Assembly (NCBI RefSeq): GCF_007954355.1 | Contig: NZ_VOLR01000003.1 | Location: forward strand, 186,001 to 250,000 | Reading direction: 5' to 3' | Origin: Colwellia hornerae | GTDB taxonomy: Bacteria; Pseudomonadota; Gammaproteobacteria; Enterobacterales; Alteromonadaceae | Length of the DNA: 64,000 nucleotides | Part shown: positions 1 to 9,047 of the stretch, piece by piece | Numbering within the stretch: the stretch's first letter is position 1 | How the letters are laid out: the number at the start of each line of letters is the position of its first letter | Made by a program: the position numbers and the translations under genes | Notes under the pieces: model-generated | The model's database searches: none | Told to the model about the DNA's origin: nothing | The model's input: the letters and a program-made list of their open reading frames with translations, nothing else

Positions 1-177
1 TTAAACTCTACTTTGATGATAAATATTATTCAGGGGGAGTAGTCAGTCGAATAGGGTTAAGCTACTGGTGTTTATATTATTAGTAAGCTGGGTGTAAAAG
101 TAGCAACGCTATTGATATCCTTAAATATTTAGCGATTTATGGTTGCGCTGCTACCGTTTATTAAATAAGCCATTCAT

Positions 178-315
178 TTACCTTGGTTGTCGAATTTCGT
201 TAAAATCTTGGCTGTTTTCTGTTTCTTCAATATCCCACTGACTCACAGATAAGTGTTTGATGTTAACAATTAAAGTCGCAAAAGATGAAACGCTGTCTAG
301 CATTCGTTTGATCAT
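178..315 (-). CDS. small 45-residue protein, unknown function
   Basis: A 45-codon reading frame starts at an ATG at 315 and stops with TAA at 178-180. It has a clear ribosome binding site, AGGAA, about 7-8 bases before the ATG. The product begins MIKRMLDSVSSFATLIV, with a short hydrophobic stretch at residues 8-19, and ends in a polar acidic and amide-rich tail (WDIEETENSQDFNE). The frame lies 35 bases downstream of the TPR protein gene on the same strand, so the two are probably co-transcribed. I do not recognise a family. The start signal and the operon position support a real gene; its small size keeps confidence moderate. Confidence 0.5.
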   Translation of the reverse strand: MIKRMLDSVSSFATLIVNIKHLSVSQWDIEETENSQDFNEIRQPR

Positions 316-350
316 AATATATTTCCTAAAAAATAGTGTTAAGTTATTGA

Positions 351-869
351 TTAATCTGCAATCAGTGGTGAGGTTTCTGAAAGTGATGCTAACCGATATG
401 CTTTTTGCTTGATAATTTTTAAGTTACCTAAGGTAATTGTGTTTTTATCAATTAATATCGCTTGGTTTAAATCTGCTAGGGCACCGCTAATATTATTGTT
501 CTTGTACCTTGAAATACCACGATTACTGTAACTTAATGACTTAAGGTAAAGTCCATTGGTGTTAGTTAAGTTCATGGCTTCAATGCTGTCGATTGCAGCA
601 GTGCATGCTGACTCTGACTGCTTTGCATTATCAGCTTGCAAATAGGCAACACATAAACTCATATGACTATTATACGAACTTTCATCTTGATGGCGTTTGG
701 TGAGTTTGTTAATGCTTTTATTAAAGTTGCCTTTAACAATGTCTTGAGTACCTGCGGCATCTTTAACTACCGCAACTTTTAATGCGATGTCACTTTCAAA
801 GGCTGATACAGGATTACTTATTAGTAAAGTTATCAATAACGGGGTTAATAAAGCTAATGTAGTTTTCAT
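351..869 (-). CDS. exported TPR-repeat protein
   Basis: The chosen start is the ATG at 869, preceded by AGAGAG. It gives 172 residues beginning MKTTLALLTPLLITLL, a typical signal peptide with a likely cleavage after SNPVSAFE-type residues. An in-frame ATG at 941 would put a charged extension before the signal peptide and is less likely. The mature protein carries tetratricopeptide-like helices, for example residues around SNRGISRYKNNNISGALADL, a canonical TPR repeat with A and L at conserved positions. It is probably a periplasmic protein-interaction module. Its partner is not evident. The 45-residue ORF follows in the same direction. Confidence 0.7.
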   Translation of the reverse strand: MKTTLALLTPLLITLLISNPVSAFESDIALKVAVVKDAAGTQDIVKGNFNKSINKLTKRHQDESSYNSHMSLCVAYLQADNAKQSESACTAAIDSIEAMNLTNTNGLYLKSLSYSNRGISRYKNNNISGALADLNQAILIDKNTITLGNLKIIKQKAYRLASLSETSPLIAD

Positions 870-1000
870 TTTTTTCTCTCTATTTAAAAGCGCATCTGGT
901 TGATGCAGGTCTACTATAGAAATTTTCATCTCGCCAGACAAACGATTAAAATCAACGTATTGAGTGAATAAATTTCATCTGTCATTAGCATCGTTATTCG

Positions 1001-1888
1001 TTATTCGTTGTCATTGGCGAAGGTTTCTTTCACCCAATTAGCAAATAAAGTTAGCTCAGTTTTATTTTCCATATTTTCATGTTGGATTAGATAGTATTTG
1101 TCATTAGTGTTGAGCTCTTCATCGAAGAGTTTGACTAATAACTGCTCAGTAAACCATGTTTTACTGATCGGAAGAGGCACTAATGCTATGCCCATTCCTT
1201 GTTGAGCGGCTCGTGCAACGCCAAACATACTGTCAAACTGTATAATTTGTTTTGGATCAAAATCATCAATATTGACGTTGTCGGCCCATTGATGCCATGA
1301 CCAAGGACGAGAGCGATGTAAAATCAGTGGAGTATTTTTTAATGCCAAAGTCCCCATGCTTTTAAGTTTTTTATAAAGTCTTTTATTACAAGCTGGGGTA
1401 TAACGCACAGGGAATAATTCATGAACAATACTCGCATTTGGCTTGCCATTCGCTAAGACTATAGATAAGTCAGCGAGTTGCGAGGGTTCGCTGCCTGATT
1501 TTATCGTTTCTAATTGTAAGTTTATTTCTGGGTTTTTTTCAGACCATGTACTTAACTGGGGAATAAATAACTCACTGGCAAAAAATTCAGGCAAACTAAT
1601 GACAATAGTTTTATTTTGTTGATTGTGAGTGAACTCCGAAATTGTTGATTCAAGCTGATGAATTATCGGTTGAATAGACTGATAAAACTGTTTCCCTGAA
1701 CTGGTTAGTTCTATTGAACGTGTTCCTCTTTTAAAGAGGTCAAAACCTAATTGTTCCTCTAGCTGTTTTATTTGATGGCTAACCGCTGAAGGCGTTAAAA
1801 ACAATTGTGCGGCGGCATGTTTGAAGCTTAAACATTTTGAAGCCACGCAGAATGACCGTAAACCACGTATGGGTGTTTGAATAGGCAT
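1001..1888 (-). CDS. LysR-family transcriptional regulator
   Basis: The product has 295 residues. The N-terminal 60 residues form the winged helix-turn-helix of LysR regulators, with SFKHAAAQLFLTPSAVSHQI as the recognition region and GFDLFKRGTRSIELTSSG after it. The rest is a periplasmic-binding-protein-like effector domain. The layout resembles the GcvA/AmpR type, including the RGLRSFCVASKCLSF start. I chose the ATG at 1888. A longer frame needs a TTG at 1915 and adds nine residues that LysR proteins do not usually have. No divergent target gene sits next to it, because 860 bases without a large gene separate it from astB. Its regulon cannot be inferred here. Confidence 0.85.
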   Translation of the reverse strand: MPIQTPIRGLRSFCVASKCLSFKHAAAQLFLTPSAVSHQIKQLEEQLGFDLFKRGTRSIELTSSGKQFYQSIQPIIHQLESTISEFTHNQQNKTIVISLPEFFASELFIPQLSTWSEKNPEINLQLETIKSGSEPSQLADLSIVLANGKPNASIVHELFPVRYTPACNKRLYKKLKSMGTLALKNTPLILHRSRPWSWHQWADNVNIDDFDPKQIIQFDSMFGVARAAQQGMGIALVPLPISKTWFTEQLLVKLFDEELNTNDKYYLIQHENMENKTELTLFANWVKETFANDNE

Positions 1889-2064
1889 GTGAGTAAAATA
1901 AATTGATGAAGACAAATGGCAACAGCAATAGTTATGCCGAAACTTAACTACTTGATAATATTAATTATATTGCTTTAGTAAAATAGTGGCTATTTTTAAA
2001 ATGCACCACTTTGGATCATTTGCACGATAAGAACAATCTATTTATAGAGTTTAAAGCAGAAAAA

Positions 2065-2085
2065 AAGGACATCAATGATGTCCTT
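2065..2085 (-). terminator. hairpin after peptide-like unit 1
   Basis: A perfect inverted repeat (AAGGACATCA and TGATGTCCTT, 1-base centre, so the real loop is about 5 bases) is flanked by an A-run on the left. On the minus strand it reads as a hairpin followed by TTTTTTCTG, like an intrinsic terminator. A near-identical copy lies at 2356-2377. Confidence 0.6.
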
Positions 2086-2151
2086 AAATATAGCAGTTTA
2101 CCAATACAAACAGGTGTTTTTAAAGAATCTATAAATTATTATTAGAGCGAC

Positions 2152-2232
2152 TCAACAAACAACTGCATCGTAAATTTATTTCTCAGGCACAGCAAATGAG
2201 ATAAATTCATTCGATGGAGCAATTTTTTTCAC
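2152..2232 (-). pseudogene. degenerate copy of a 26-codon peptide gene
   Basis: Starting at a GTG at 2232, this 81-base stretch aligns without gaps with the intact frame at 2423-2503 and ends at the same TGA position. Codon 19 is TAA here and TCA in the other copy, so the frame is cut to 18 codons (KKIAPSNEFISFAVPEK after the start). Many differences between the copies are synonymous or conservative (I/V, N/D, E/D, F/L), which suggests the pair descends from a translated gene. No strong ribosome binding site is visible. It could instead be a non-coding RNA repeat. Confidence 0.35.
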
Positions 2233-2355
2233 CTGTAAAATAAAATGAGATAATACTGCTCATTCGTTGGACATTTATTCGTTAGGTACAGTAAGTAAAA
2301 GCCATTAAAGGAAAGTCTGCTTATTTTATTGCTTAGCTAAAAAAAGCTAAAAAAA

Positions 2356-2377
2356 AAGGACATCAAATGATGTCCTT
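2356..2377 (-). terminator. hairpin after peptide-like unit 2
   Basis: The inverted repeat AAGGACATCA / TGATGTCCTT has a 2-base centre and a run of seven A on the left, so the minus-strand transcript ends in a U-run. It is the second copy of the hairpin at 2065-2085. Both lie about 70-90 bases downstream of a similar short frame, which supports two small independent transcription units. Confidence 0.6.
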
Positions 2378-2422
2378 AAAATGAAACAATATAAGCAGTA
2401 CTATTTAAGAATCGGGGAAGAT

Positions 2423-2503
2423 TCAAAATACAAATGAATGGTAAATTGATTGGTCAGTCACAGCAAGCGAGATAAATTCATCTGATAGATTAACTTTTTT
2501 CAT
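2423..2503 (-). CDS. possible 26-residue peptide, unknown
   Basis: The frame starts at ATG 2503 and stops at TGA 2423-2425. The peptide is MKKVNLSDEFISLAVTDQ followed by SIYHSFVF. Support comes from the ungapped alignment with the copy at 2152-2232, where substitutions are largely conservative and some are synonymous, and from the terminator-like hairpin downstream. It lacks a signal peptide, cysteine pairs or an obvious partner enzyme. The ribosome binding site is poor (GATAG before the ATG). It may be a small regulatory peptide, a toxin-like peptide or a chance frame in an RNA repeat. Confidence 0.35.
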   Translation of the reverse strand: MKKVNLSDEFISLAVTDQSIYHSFVF

Positions 2504-2747
2504 CTATCAATTTTTATACAATTAATAAGTGTTACTAGGTTTATAAGCCCTTTTGATGTTTATAACTTACGCGCTTCACTTACATTATATATCGTTGCAG
2601 GGTATGTTCAGTTAATACCGCCGTTACTATCGATAAATTAAACGTTAGTATAAAAACTTTACATATTGATGATCAATATTTTGATTGGTGCGTATCTTAT
2701 TATATTGTTAAAAAAATTAAAAAAACGATTAAAAGGTTGAGGTAATA

Positions 2748-4085
2748 ATGAAAAGTTTTGAAGTGAATTTCGATGGTTTAGTGGGCCCAACTCATAATTA
2801 TGCGGGGCTTTCTGAGGGGAATGTTGCCTCATTATCAAATACGAATAACAGCTCAAACCCTAAAGAAGCAGCCTTGCAAGGTTTGAAAAAAATGAAAGCG
2901 TTGCATGATATGGGCTTAAAACAAGGGGTATTTGCCCCTCAAGAACGTCCTGACCTCTATACGCTTAAAAGATTGGGCTTTCACGGCAGCGATGCGCAAA
3001 TATTGTCAGCAGCTTATAAAGCTTCGCCAACACTACTCGCCGCTTGTTGCTCTGCATCAACGATGTGGACAGCCAATGCAGCAACCGTTTCACCATCAGC
3101 CGATACCATTGATAAAAAAGTACATTTTACCTCAGCTAATTTAGCCAATAAGTTTCATCGCTCCCTCGAACCTGAAACGACCAGTAAAATCCTTAAAGCT
3201 ATGTTCAACGATGATAAGTATTTTCAGCATCATCAGCACCTTAACGATAATGAACACTTTGGTGATGAAGGCGCTGCTAACCATACGCGATTATGCGAAG
3301 GCTATGGAGATGCTGGTATAGAGATCTTTACTTATGGTCGTTATGCTTTTAATCGAAATAAACCAGCACCCGTTAAGTTTCCTGCTCGTCAAACGTTGGA
3401 GGCGAGTCAGGCGATCGCAAGATTACATGGTCTTTGTGAAGATAAAGCTGTTTTTGTTCAACAAAACCCCGCTATTATCGATCAAGGTGTTTTTCATAAT
3501 GACGTGATTGCGGTCGGTAACCAGAATGTTTTTCTTTACCATGAACAAGCCTATTTAAATACGGCAGCATTCAAAGCCGAAGTTACTCGAAAGTATAGTG
3601 GTGAAAAACTGCACTTTCTTGAAGTTTCAACCGAGCAAGTGTCGATTGAAGCCGCGGTTAATACTTATTTGTTTAATACTCAAATTGTCACCTTAGCTGA
3701 TAATTCTATGGCTATTATTGCCCCTAGGCATTGTCAGGAAAATAGTCAGGTTAATGATTATCTACAAACATTAATTGCCGGTGATAACCCAATAAATCAT
3801 CTTGAATTTTTTGATGTAAATGAAAGTATGAAAAATGGTGGAGGTCCAGCATGTTTACGCTTAAGAGTTGCGCTCACCGAGCAGGAGTTACTTGGGGTTA
3901 ATCCTGACTGCTTGCTAACACCAGCATTGTATAACCGACTAGTGACTTGGGTTAATCGTCATTATCGTGACAAACTAGTGATAGATGATTTACGAGACCC
4001 ACAATTAATTATTGAGTCACGCACGGCATTAGATGAACTTTCACAAATTTTATCTTTAGGTGCTGTTTATCGTTTTCAACAATAA
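2748..4085 (+). CDS. astB: N-succinylarginine dihydrolase
   Basis: The protein has 445 residues, the usual AstB length. It catalyses the second step of the arginine succinyltransferase pathway, hydrolysing N2-succinylarginine to N2-succinylornithine with release of ammonia and CO2. The N-terminus [18 protein letters not shown] is the family signature, and the catalytic cysteine is C369 in [11 protein letters not shown]. The fold is the amidinotransferase (pentein) type, acting in the cytoplasm. The gene is preceded by GAGG about 8 bases before the ATG. No other ast gene is in the window, so it is detached from astCAD here. Convergent with glsA downstream. Confidence 0.95.
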   Translation: MKSFEVNFDGLVGPTHNYAGLSEGNVASLSNTNNSSNPKEAALQGLKKMKALHDMGLKQGVFAPQERPDLYTLKRLGFHGSDAQILSAAYKASPTLLAACCSASTMWTANAATVSPSADTIDKKVHFTSANLANKFHRSLEPETTSKILKAMFNDDKYFQHHQHLNDNEHFGDEGAANHTRLCEGYGDAGIEIFTYGRYAFNRNKPAPVKFPARQTLEASQAIARLHGLCEDKAVFVQQNPAIIDQGVFHNDVIAVGNQNVFLYHEQAYLNTAAFKAEVTRKYSGEKLHFLEVSTEQVSIEAAVNTYLFNTQIVTLADNSMAIIAPRHCQENSQVNDYLQTLIAGDNPINHLEFFDVNESMKNGGGPACLRLRVALTEQELLGVNPDCLLTPALYNRLVTWVNRHYRDKLVIDDLRDPQLIIESRTALDELSQILSLGAVYRFQQ

Positions 4086-4114
4086 TTAAATACTGGCAAA
4101 ACAAGTTACTTTTG

Positions 4115-4148
4115 AGCAGGCGTTTTTAACTAGAAACGTGCTGCTTTT
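4115..4148. terminator. imperfect hairpin between astB and glsA
   Basis: AGCAG plus CGTTT pairs with AAACG plus CTGCT around a short loop, with a small bulge, followed by TTTT. It lies between the convergent astB and glutaminase genes and could end astB transcription. Confidence 0.4.
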
Positions 4149-4191
4149 AGTTAATGTCGGTAGTTAAGACACAAATAGCTGATGTCAGCGA

Positions 4192-5124
4192 TTAATGGTA
4201 AATAGACAAGCCTAATTCTTCTGCAATACCTTCTACTAACTTCATACCAACCACCGAATTACCAAAACTGTTTAACGGTGGGCTCCATGTACAGATCACG
4301 CCATAATTTGGCACAATAGCAATTAAACCACCACCTACACCACTTTTAGCCGGTAAACCAACAGAAAAAGCGAACTCACCAGATTGATCATACATACCAC
4401 TGGTTGATAATATCGCATTAACGCGGTGGGCATCTTTCGGGCTACAGATAACCTGTTTTGTTAATGGGTCGATACCTTTATTAGCTAAAAAAAGTAAACT
4501 CTGTGCGAGCTGCTCGCAGCTCATGGCGATTGAACATTGGGTAAAATAATGGCTGAGTACATCAGGAATCTCGGCTTCAATATTACCAAAGCTTTTCATT
4601 AAGTAGGCTAGGGCGGCATTACGATTACCATGAGTGAACTCAGATTGATAAACGTCGAGATCAACACGAATATCTTCGTTATTTGCCAGCTTCCTGACAA
4701 AGCCTAAGAAAGCTAACTTACTTGCCGAATAATGGCTGGTTAATACGTCAGCCACTAATAAAGCACCGGCATTTATTACCGGGTTTCTGGGAATACCTTT
4801 TTCCCACTCCAACTGAATAATAGAATTGAAAGGTTGACCAGAAGGCTCCATTCTTACCCGTTGCCACAAAGAATCACCTAGGCGATTCATGGCCATCACT
4901 AAACCAAATATTTTTGAAATACTTTGAATAGAAAAAGCGTGCTGATAATCACCAGCGCCAACTGTTTTTCCGTCAATGGTAGCGACTGCTATGCCGGCAA
5001 AGTCAGGTTCTACACTGGCAAGAGCAGGAATATAATCGGCTACTGCACCCTCGACAAAGCTATCACGGTAAGAATGCAGCAATGCGTTGAGCTTACCTTG
5101 TAAATCAACAATGTTTTTTTTCAT
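4192..5124 (-). CDS. glsA: glutaminase
   Basis: A 310-residue cytoplasmic glutaminase of the serine-dependent beta-lactamase-like family, converting glutamine to glutamate and ammonia. Visible signatures are the S-x-x-K motif in FSIQSISKIFG, the RNPVINAGALLV segment and the C-terminal GLPAKSGVGGGLIAIVPN. The length matches E. coli GlsA/GlsB. The gene stands alone between convergent astB and the sensor kinase gene. With astB and the agmatinase it adds to the amino-acid nitrogen metabolism of the window, though the genes are not linked in an operon. Confidence 0.95.
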   Translation of the reverse strand: MKKNIVDLQGKLNALLHSYRDSFVEGAVADYIPALASVEPDFAGIAVATIDGKTVGAGDYQHAFSIQSISKIFGLVMAMNRLGDSLWQRVRMEPSGQPFNSIIQLEWEKGIPRNPVINAGALLVADVLTSHYSASKLAFLGFVRKLANNEDIRVDLDVYQSEFTHGNRNAALAYLMKSFGNIEAEIPDVLSHYFTQCSIAMSCEQLAQSLLFLANKGIDPLTKQVICSPKDAHRVNAILSTSGMYDQSGEFAFSVGLPAKSGVGGGLIAIVPNYGVICTWSPPLNSFGNSVVGMKLVEGIAEELGLSIYH

Positions 5125-5277
5125 ATAATGGTTTGGATGTTAAAAGGGCAGAGGCGCTATTATGCACAAAATAAAGTTGAGATGTAGTCTTAAAACGGAC
5201 TAATTTACATAAAGGGTTTCGGTTCGAAAATTCAGCGACTTCTCTAATCAATAAAATACAATTCTTCGACAGCTATG

Positions 5278-5311
5278 GCGTTAGCTTAAAATCATTTATT
5301 TAAGCTAACGC
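5278..5311. terminator. strong hairpin downstream of the sensor kinase gene
   Basis: A perfect 13-bp stem, GCGTTAGCTTAAA paired with TTTAAGCTAACGC, encloses an 8-base loop. It lies 25 bases past the stop of the sensor kinase gene. There is no long U-run, so it may be a transcript-end or processing structure rather than a textbook intrinsic terminator. Confidence 0.5.
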
Positions 5312-5335
5312 GTGCCGATATCGCTTTTATGGCAG

Positions 5336-7642
5336 TTAGCTTGGTATCCAATTGGTAAGTTTTTGCTGTAATTTAATAATGTCTATCGGCTTGGCTAAAT
5401 AGTCGTTCATACCGGCACTGAGACACTTTTCTTTATCGCCTTTCATGGCATTAGCCGTCATAGCAATAATAGCGATATCTTGGTGCTCTTTCCCTGCCTG
5501 ACCGGCTCGGATAGCCTCAGTTGTTTGATAGCCATCCATTTCAGGCATCTGGCAATCCATCAAAATTAAGTCGTAGCTAGTTGAGTTGAGTTTTTCTAGC
5601 GCGTTAATCCCGTTTACTGCTATATCAGCGGTTAACTTTAATTTACTGAGAATTTTAGTCGCAACGATTTGATTAATTCTGTTGTCTTCCACCAAGAGTA
5701 TTTTTTTAAAAGATAAGTTAACGTTTTTAATCGCTACGTTTTTATCAGTACTATCAGCAATATCATTTTCAGGTTTACCATAAACTAAATTAAAGGCAAA
5801 GCAGCTGCCTTTATCTAATGTGCTATTTATTTTTATATCTCCAGACATCAATTCACATAACTGTTTTACAATCGTTAAACCTAAACCGGTACCACCATAT
5901 TTTCGGGTGGTTGAATTATCGGCCTGAGAAAAGGGAGTAAAAATATTTTGTTGCTGCTCCTTGGAAAGACCTATGCCGCTATCACTGACTTTACAGGAAA
6001 AGTTGAGTTTTTCTTTGTCTATAACTATCAGTTCAACTTCAAGGTCAATACTGCCTTGCTCGGTAAACTTAATAGCATTACTAATAAGATTAATCAGTAT
6101 TTGTTTAAGCCGAGTAGGATCGCCAATGACTGTCTCTTGACAGAGCGACATCGATTTAATGTTGAGTGCTAATGATTTTTTTTCGGCAAGCGCATTCATT
6201 ATTATGACGACTTCGTTAATAATGTCAGCAATATTAAAATGAATACTTTCTATTTCTAGTTTGCCTGATTCAATTTTTGAGTAGTCTAAAATACTATTAA
6301 TTAAGGTCAATAAGGATTCAGAACTCGAATTTACCAGATTAATATATTCTTTTTGTTCATCGTTTAACGGCGTGTTAGATAATAAACTGAGCATACCGAC
6401 CACGCCATTCATTGGCGTTCTAATTTCGTGGCTCATATTAGCTAAAAACATACTTTTTGCTTTGGTTGCCTGTTCAGCCTTTTTTTGTGATAAAACCAGC
6501 TGTTGATTTAATTGTTGTGATTGTATTAATAAGTCATTGGTTTGCTGATTTTTTAATTGAAATATCGACGCCGACTTCATTAAATGACCTATTTCATCTG
6601 CTCGATTAACGTTAAGTTCAAACTGTTCATTAATTATTTTGTTTTCGGCAAGCGCATCAAAAACTTGGGTCACTTTTTCTATTGGAAATATAAGTCTTTT
6701 TAAAATATAGACAGTGATAAGACTGGTGAGAAAAATCCCAAGAATAAACATAATATTGCCACGAACAATAGACTCGTCAACTAGAGTATTAAGGTGGGCG
6801 TTACTTGAGTTGAGATGTGTTAAGGCAACTTCACTTAAATTTTTTGCTAAATATAAAAATTCGTTGGCAGAGCCAGACATAACCACATTGACTAAGTAAT
6901 TATAATTTCGGGTTACTTGTGTCAATAACTTAAAGTCACTAGATAAAGTGGTTAATGTTGAAGTAAAGCCATTGATATTTAGTGGTGCTGCGGTACTTTC
7001 TACTTGGCTAAAAATGTGCTGAAAATTCATAATATTTTCAGTATTAGGTAGTATAAAGTATTGATAAGCAGCAAGTTGTAAGGCTGAGGTTAGATCACCA
7101 AGTCTTTTGGTTGTCAGGTCAGCGTTTTGAATAGATTGATTAAGGTGTATACCATTAGAGGCTTCAGCGGTAATGCTAGTCAGATGGTTTAGCTGGGTCA
7201 CTATGGTTTTATTAAATAATTCACTTTTTTTGTCGATGAGTAAGACAACAGAATCAAAGTTTTCTCGGTAAGCTTTTAAGTGATTACGCATACTCTCTAT
7301 CGCGACTTGTTGATTGGTGCCAATGTTATATCTATTGATAAAGAGTGACGTTATATCTAATTTACGCGTGACCGAACTCATAATATCATTTAATCGTTTT
7401 AACACTGATGGCGCTTGATTTTCTTTGTAAATAAGCACATTTCGCTGCAAATCTAAGACATCTTTTTCTAATGTTTTAACTTGAACGACAGTATCAACTA
7501 TCTCCTGATTAGAGGTTAAGCCAGTGACAAAAAGTTTTTGGCTTTGATACGAAACAGTCTCTTGACCAATAAAAAGTAAAATAATAATGGTGAGTGAAAA
7601 AATTAATTGTGCTTTTAAGCTGCGAAACATTGCTGACACCAT
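5336..7642 (-). CDS. hybrid sensor histidine kinase with receiver domain
   Basis: A 768-residue inner-membrane hybrid kinase. A first membrane segment (about residues 12-32) and a second (about 293-313) enclose a roughly 260-residue, mainly helical periplasmic region. A HAMP region, a coiled-coil, a HisKA domain with the phosphorylated H405 in SHEIRTPMNG, an ATPase domain (KYGGTGLGLTIV) and a receiver with D696 in LILMDCQMPEMDG follow. There is no Hpt domain. The gene lies 42 bases downstream of a periplasmic solute-binding protein gene, so the binding protein probably presents a ligand to the sensor, as TorT does to TorS. No output regulator or Hpt partner is adjacent. Another in-frame ATG lies at 7630. 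Confidence 0.85.
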   Translation of the reverse strand: MVSAMFRSLKAQLIFSLTIIILLFIGQETVSYQSQKLFVTGLTSNQEIVDTVVQVKTLEKDVLDLQRNVLIYKENQAPSVLKRLNDIMSSVTRKLDITSLFINRYNIGTNQQVAIESMRNHLKAYRENFDSVVLLIDKKSELFNKTIVTQLNHLTSITAEASNGIHLNQSIQNADLTTKRLGDLTSALQLAAYQYFILPNTENIMNFQHIFSQVESTAAPLNINGFTSTLTTLSSDFKLLTQVTRNYNYLVNVVMSGSANEFLYLAKNLSEVALTHLNSSNAHLNTLVDESIVRGNIMFILGIFLTSLITVYILKRLIFPIEKVTQVFDALAENKIINEQFELNVNRADEIGHLMKSASIFQLKNQQTNDLLIQSQQLNQQLVLSQKKAEQATKAKSMFLANMSHEIRTPMNGVVGMLSLLSNTPLNDEQKEYINLVNSSSESLLTLINSILDYSKIESGKLEIESIHFNIADIINEVVIIMNALAEKKSLALNIKSMSLCQETVIGDPTRLKQILINLISNAIKFTEQGSIDLEVELIVIDKEKLNFSCKVSDSGIGLSKEQQQNIFTPFSQADNSTTRKYGGTGLGLTIVKQLCELMSGDIKINSTLDKGSCFAFNLVYGKPENDIADSTDKNVAIKNVNLSFKKILLVEDNRINQIVATKILSKLKLTADIAVNGINALEKLNSTSYDLILMDCQMPEMDGYQTTEAIRAGQAGKEHQDIAIIAMTANAMKGDKEKCLSAGMNDYLAKPIDIIKLQQKLTNWIPS

Positions 7643-7684
7643 TGAGTTTCAATACTTATTACATTGGCATGAAAGTTTGATTGT

Positions 7685-8947
7685 TTAGGCATTGATAAAC
7701 TCATACCACTTTTGCAGGCTATAATCATAGGTTGGCATCACGGTATTCCAAACAGCTACATTGCTAAATCTTTTTTCATAACTGCCGCCACGACGAATAT
7801 TTCCTTTATAAACAGATACTTTATTATCAGTACCTCTTAAATCGATTGCGGCGGGTTTTCCGTCATACCAATAATCCCACTCTTGCGGAGAAAGATAGCG
7901 AGCAGCACGATCGGGGTTTGAAATATAATAGCCTTGTCTGGCAATGTAAGCGCCTGGCCAACCAGACAGCCACCAATTCATGTAATCATATGCTGCGTCT
8001 TTTACCTTGCCGGTTGTTGCCTTAGATAAACACATAACTCCGTGCCAACCGCGGTAACCCTCTTTAGGAGATGCGTAAGTTACGGGGACATTCATCCCGT
8101 TTAATGATGCTACCGCAGGAGAAAACATACTCTCTATTACCACACGACCCGACTTCATAAATTGAATCGACTCAGGCACCGAAGTCCATAAACCACTAAA
8201 ATGTCCCGCTTGTTTCAAGCTTATTAATATGCCAAATAGCTTGTCTAATTCTGGTTTGGTCATCGCGCCAATATTATTAAATGACATCAGGTTCTTAGCT
8301 TGTGCGGCAAGTGCTAAGTCAAAAAGACCTATGGTAGGTGCGTTGATAATACCGACACGACCACTGTATTTTTCATCTAATAGCCAGCCCCAACTTTCGG
8401 TTTCATAAGGTATACCTTTTTTAATAAAATCAGTGTTGTAGCCAAAAGAGTCAACATTATGCACATAAGGTAAGAAACTTATATCGTTAGTATGGTTTTC
8501 ACCTAATTGGTTGTTTTTTTGCACATGTAATATTTTATAAGGAGCATCGCCGTCGCCCAGTTTCGCCGACTGGGTTATTTTACCCGTTTTGCTTAAGTTA
8601 TTGATTTCATCCCAGTGGGTAATTCTTCTTTTGTCTATCGATTGAATAGCACCAGAGCGCCAAAGCACATTAATACTATTTGACCATTGTTCATAGAGAT
8701 CAAATGACTGCGGAAACATAGATGCTTTTTGTAAAACGGCAGCGCTGCCTTTAGGCTCAAATATCAAATTGATCCCTAGGTCTTCCATGGCTTTTTGTCG
8801 TAACTCTTCTTGTAATGTTACATGCGTACCTAATATGCGTAAGGTCACTTTATTACGGGCAAAGACATAGGGCGCTTTGGCAATCGCTATCGTTGCCGCG
8901 CCGCCTAAGGCAATTTTTTTAATCACGCTTCTACGAGACTTATCCAT
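7685..8947 (-). CDS. periplasmic solute-binding protein, likely Tat-exported
   Basis: A 420-residue extracellular binding protein of the spermidine/putrescine-like ABC type. The N-terminus (KSRRSVIKKIALGGAATIAI) has a twin-arginine pattern followed by a weakly hydrophobic stretch. The mature part (LRILGTHVTLQEE, SFGYNTDFIKKG, YDYMNWWLSGWPGAYIARQGYY) resembles PotD-type proteins that bind polyamines or similar organic cations. No ABC permease or ATPase gene is nearby. The only neighbour in the same direction is the hybrid kinase, so a sensing role is more likely than transport. The ligand cannot be read from the sequence. Confidence 0.75.
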   Translation of the reverse strand: MDKSRRSVIKKIALGGAATIAIAKAPYVFARNKVTLRILGTHVTLQEELRQKAMEDLGINLIFEPKGSAAVLQKASMFPQSFDLYEQWSNSINVLWRSGAIQSIDKRRITHWDEINNLSKTGKITQSAKLGDGDAPYKILHVQKNNQLGENHTNDISFLPYVHNVDSFGYNTDFIKKGIPYETESWGWLLDEKYSGRVGIINAPTIGLFDLALAAQAKNLMSFNNIGAMTKPELDKLFGILISLKQAGHFSGLWTSVPESIQFMKSGRVVIESMFSPAVASLNGMNVPVTYASPKEGYRGWHGVMCLSKATTGKVKDAAYDYMNWWLSGWPGAYIARQGYYISNPDRAARYLSPQEWDYWYDGKPAAIDLRGTDNKVSVYKGNIRRGGSYEKRFSNVAVWNTVMPTYDYSLQKWYEFINA

Positions 8948-9047
8948 TTGATTTTTCGCATATAATTTATTTGATATTTCGAGTATAGATAATTAAGCAA
9001 AATAATCTAATGCGGATCGCACAATATTTACTTTTTAGATAAAAAAC

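Larger units (their letters stand above)
2055..2510. repeat. tandem degenerate repeat, two units
   Basis: Two units (about 2055-2240 and 2345-2510) share the hairpin and the short frame in the same order. The best-conserved core is the 81 bases of the short frame. The sequence between the units and upstream of them to 1916 shows nothing else I can name. This accounts for most of the 860-base gap between the LysR gene and astB. Confidence 0.6.

Noticed and set aside
2659-2856. Minus-strand frame of 65 codons across the astB start
   Set aside because: It overlaps the strong AstB coding start, has no ribosome binding site and no recognisable family.
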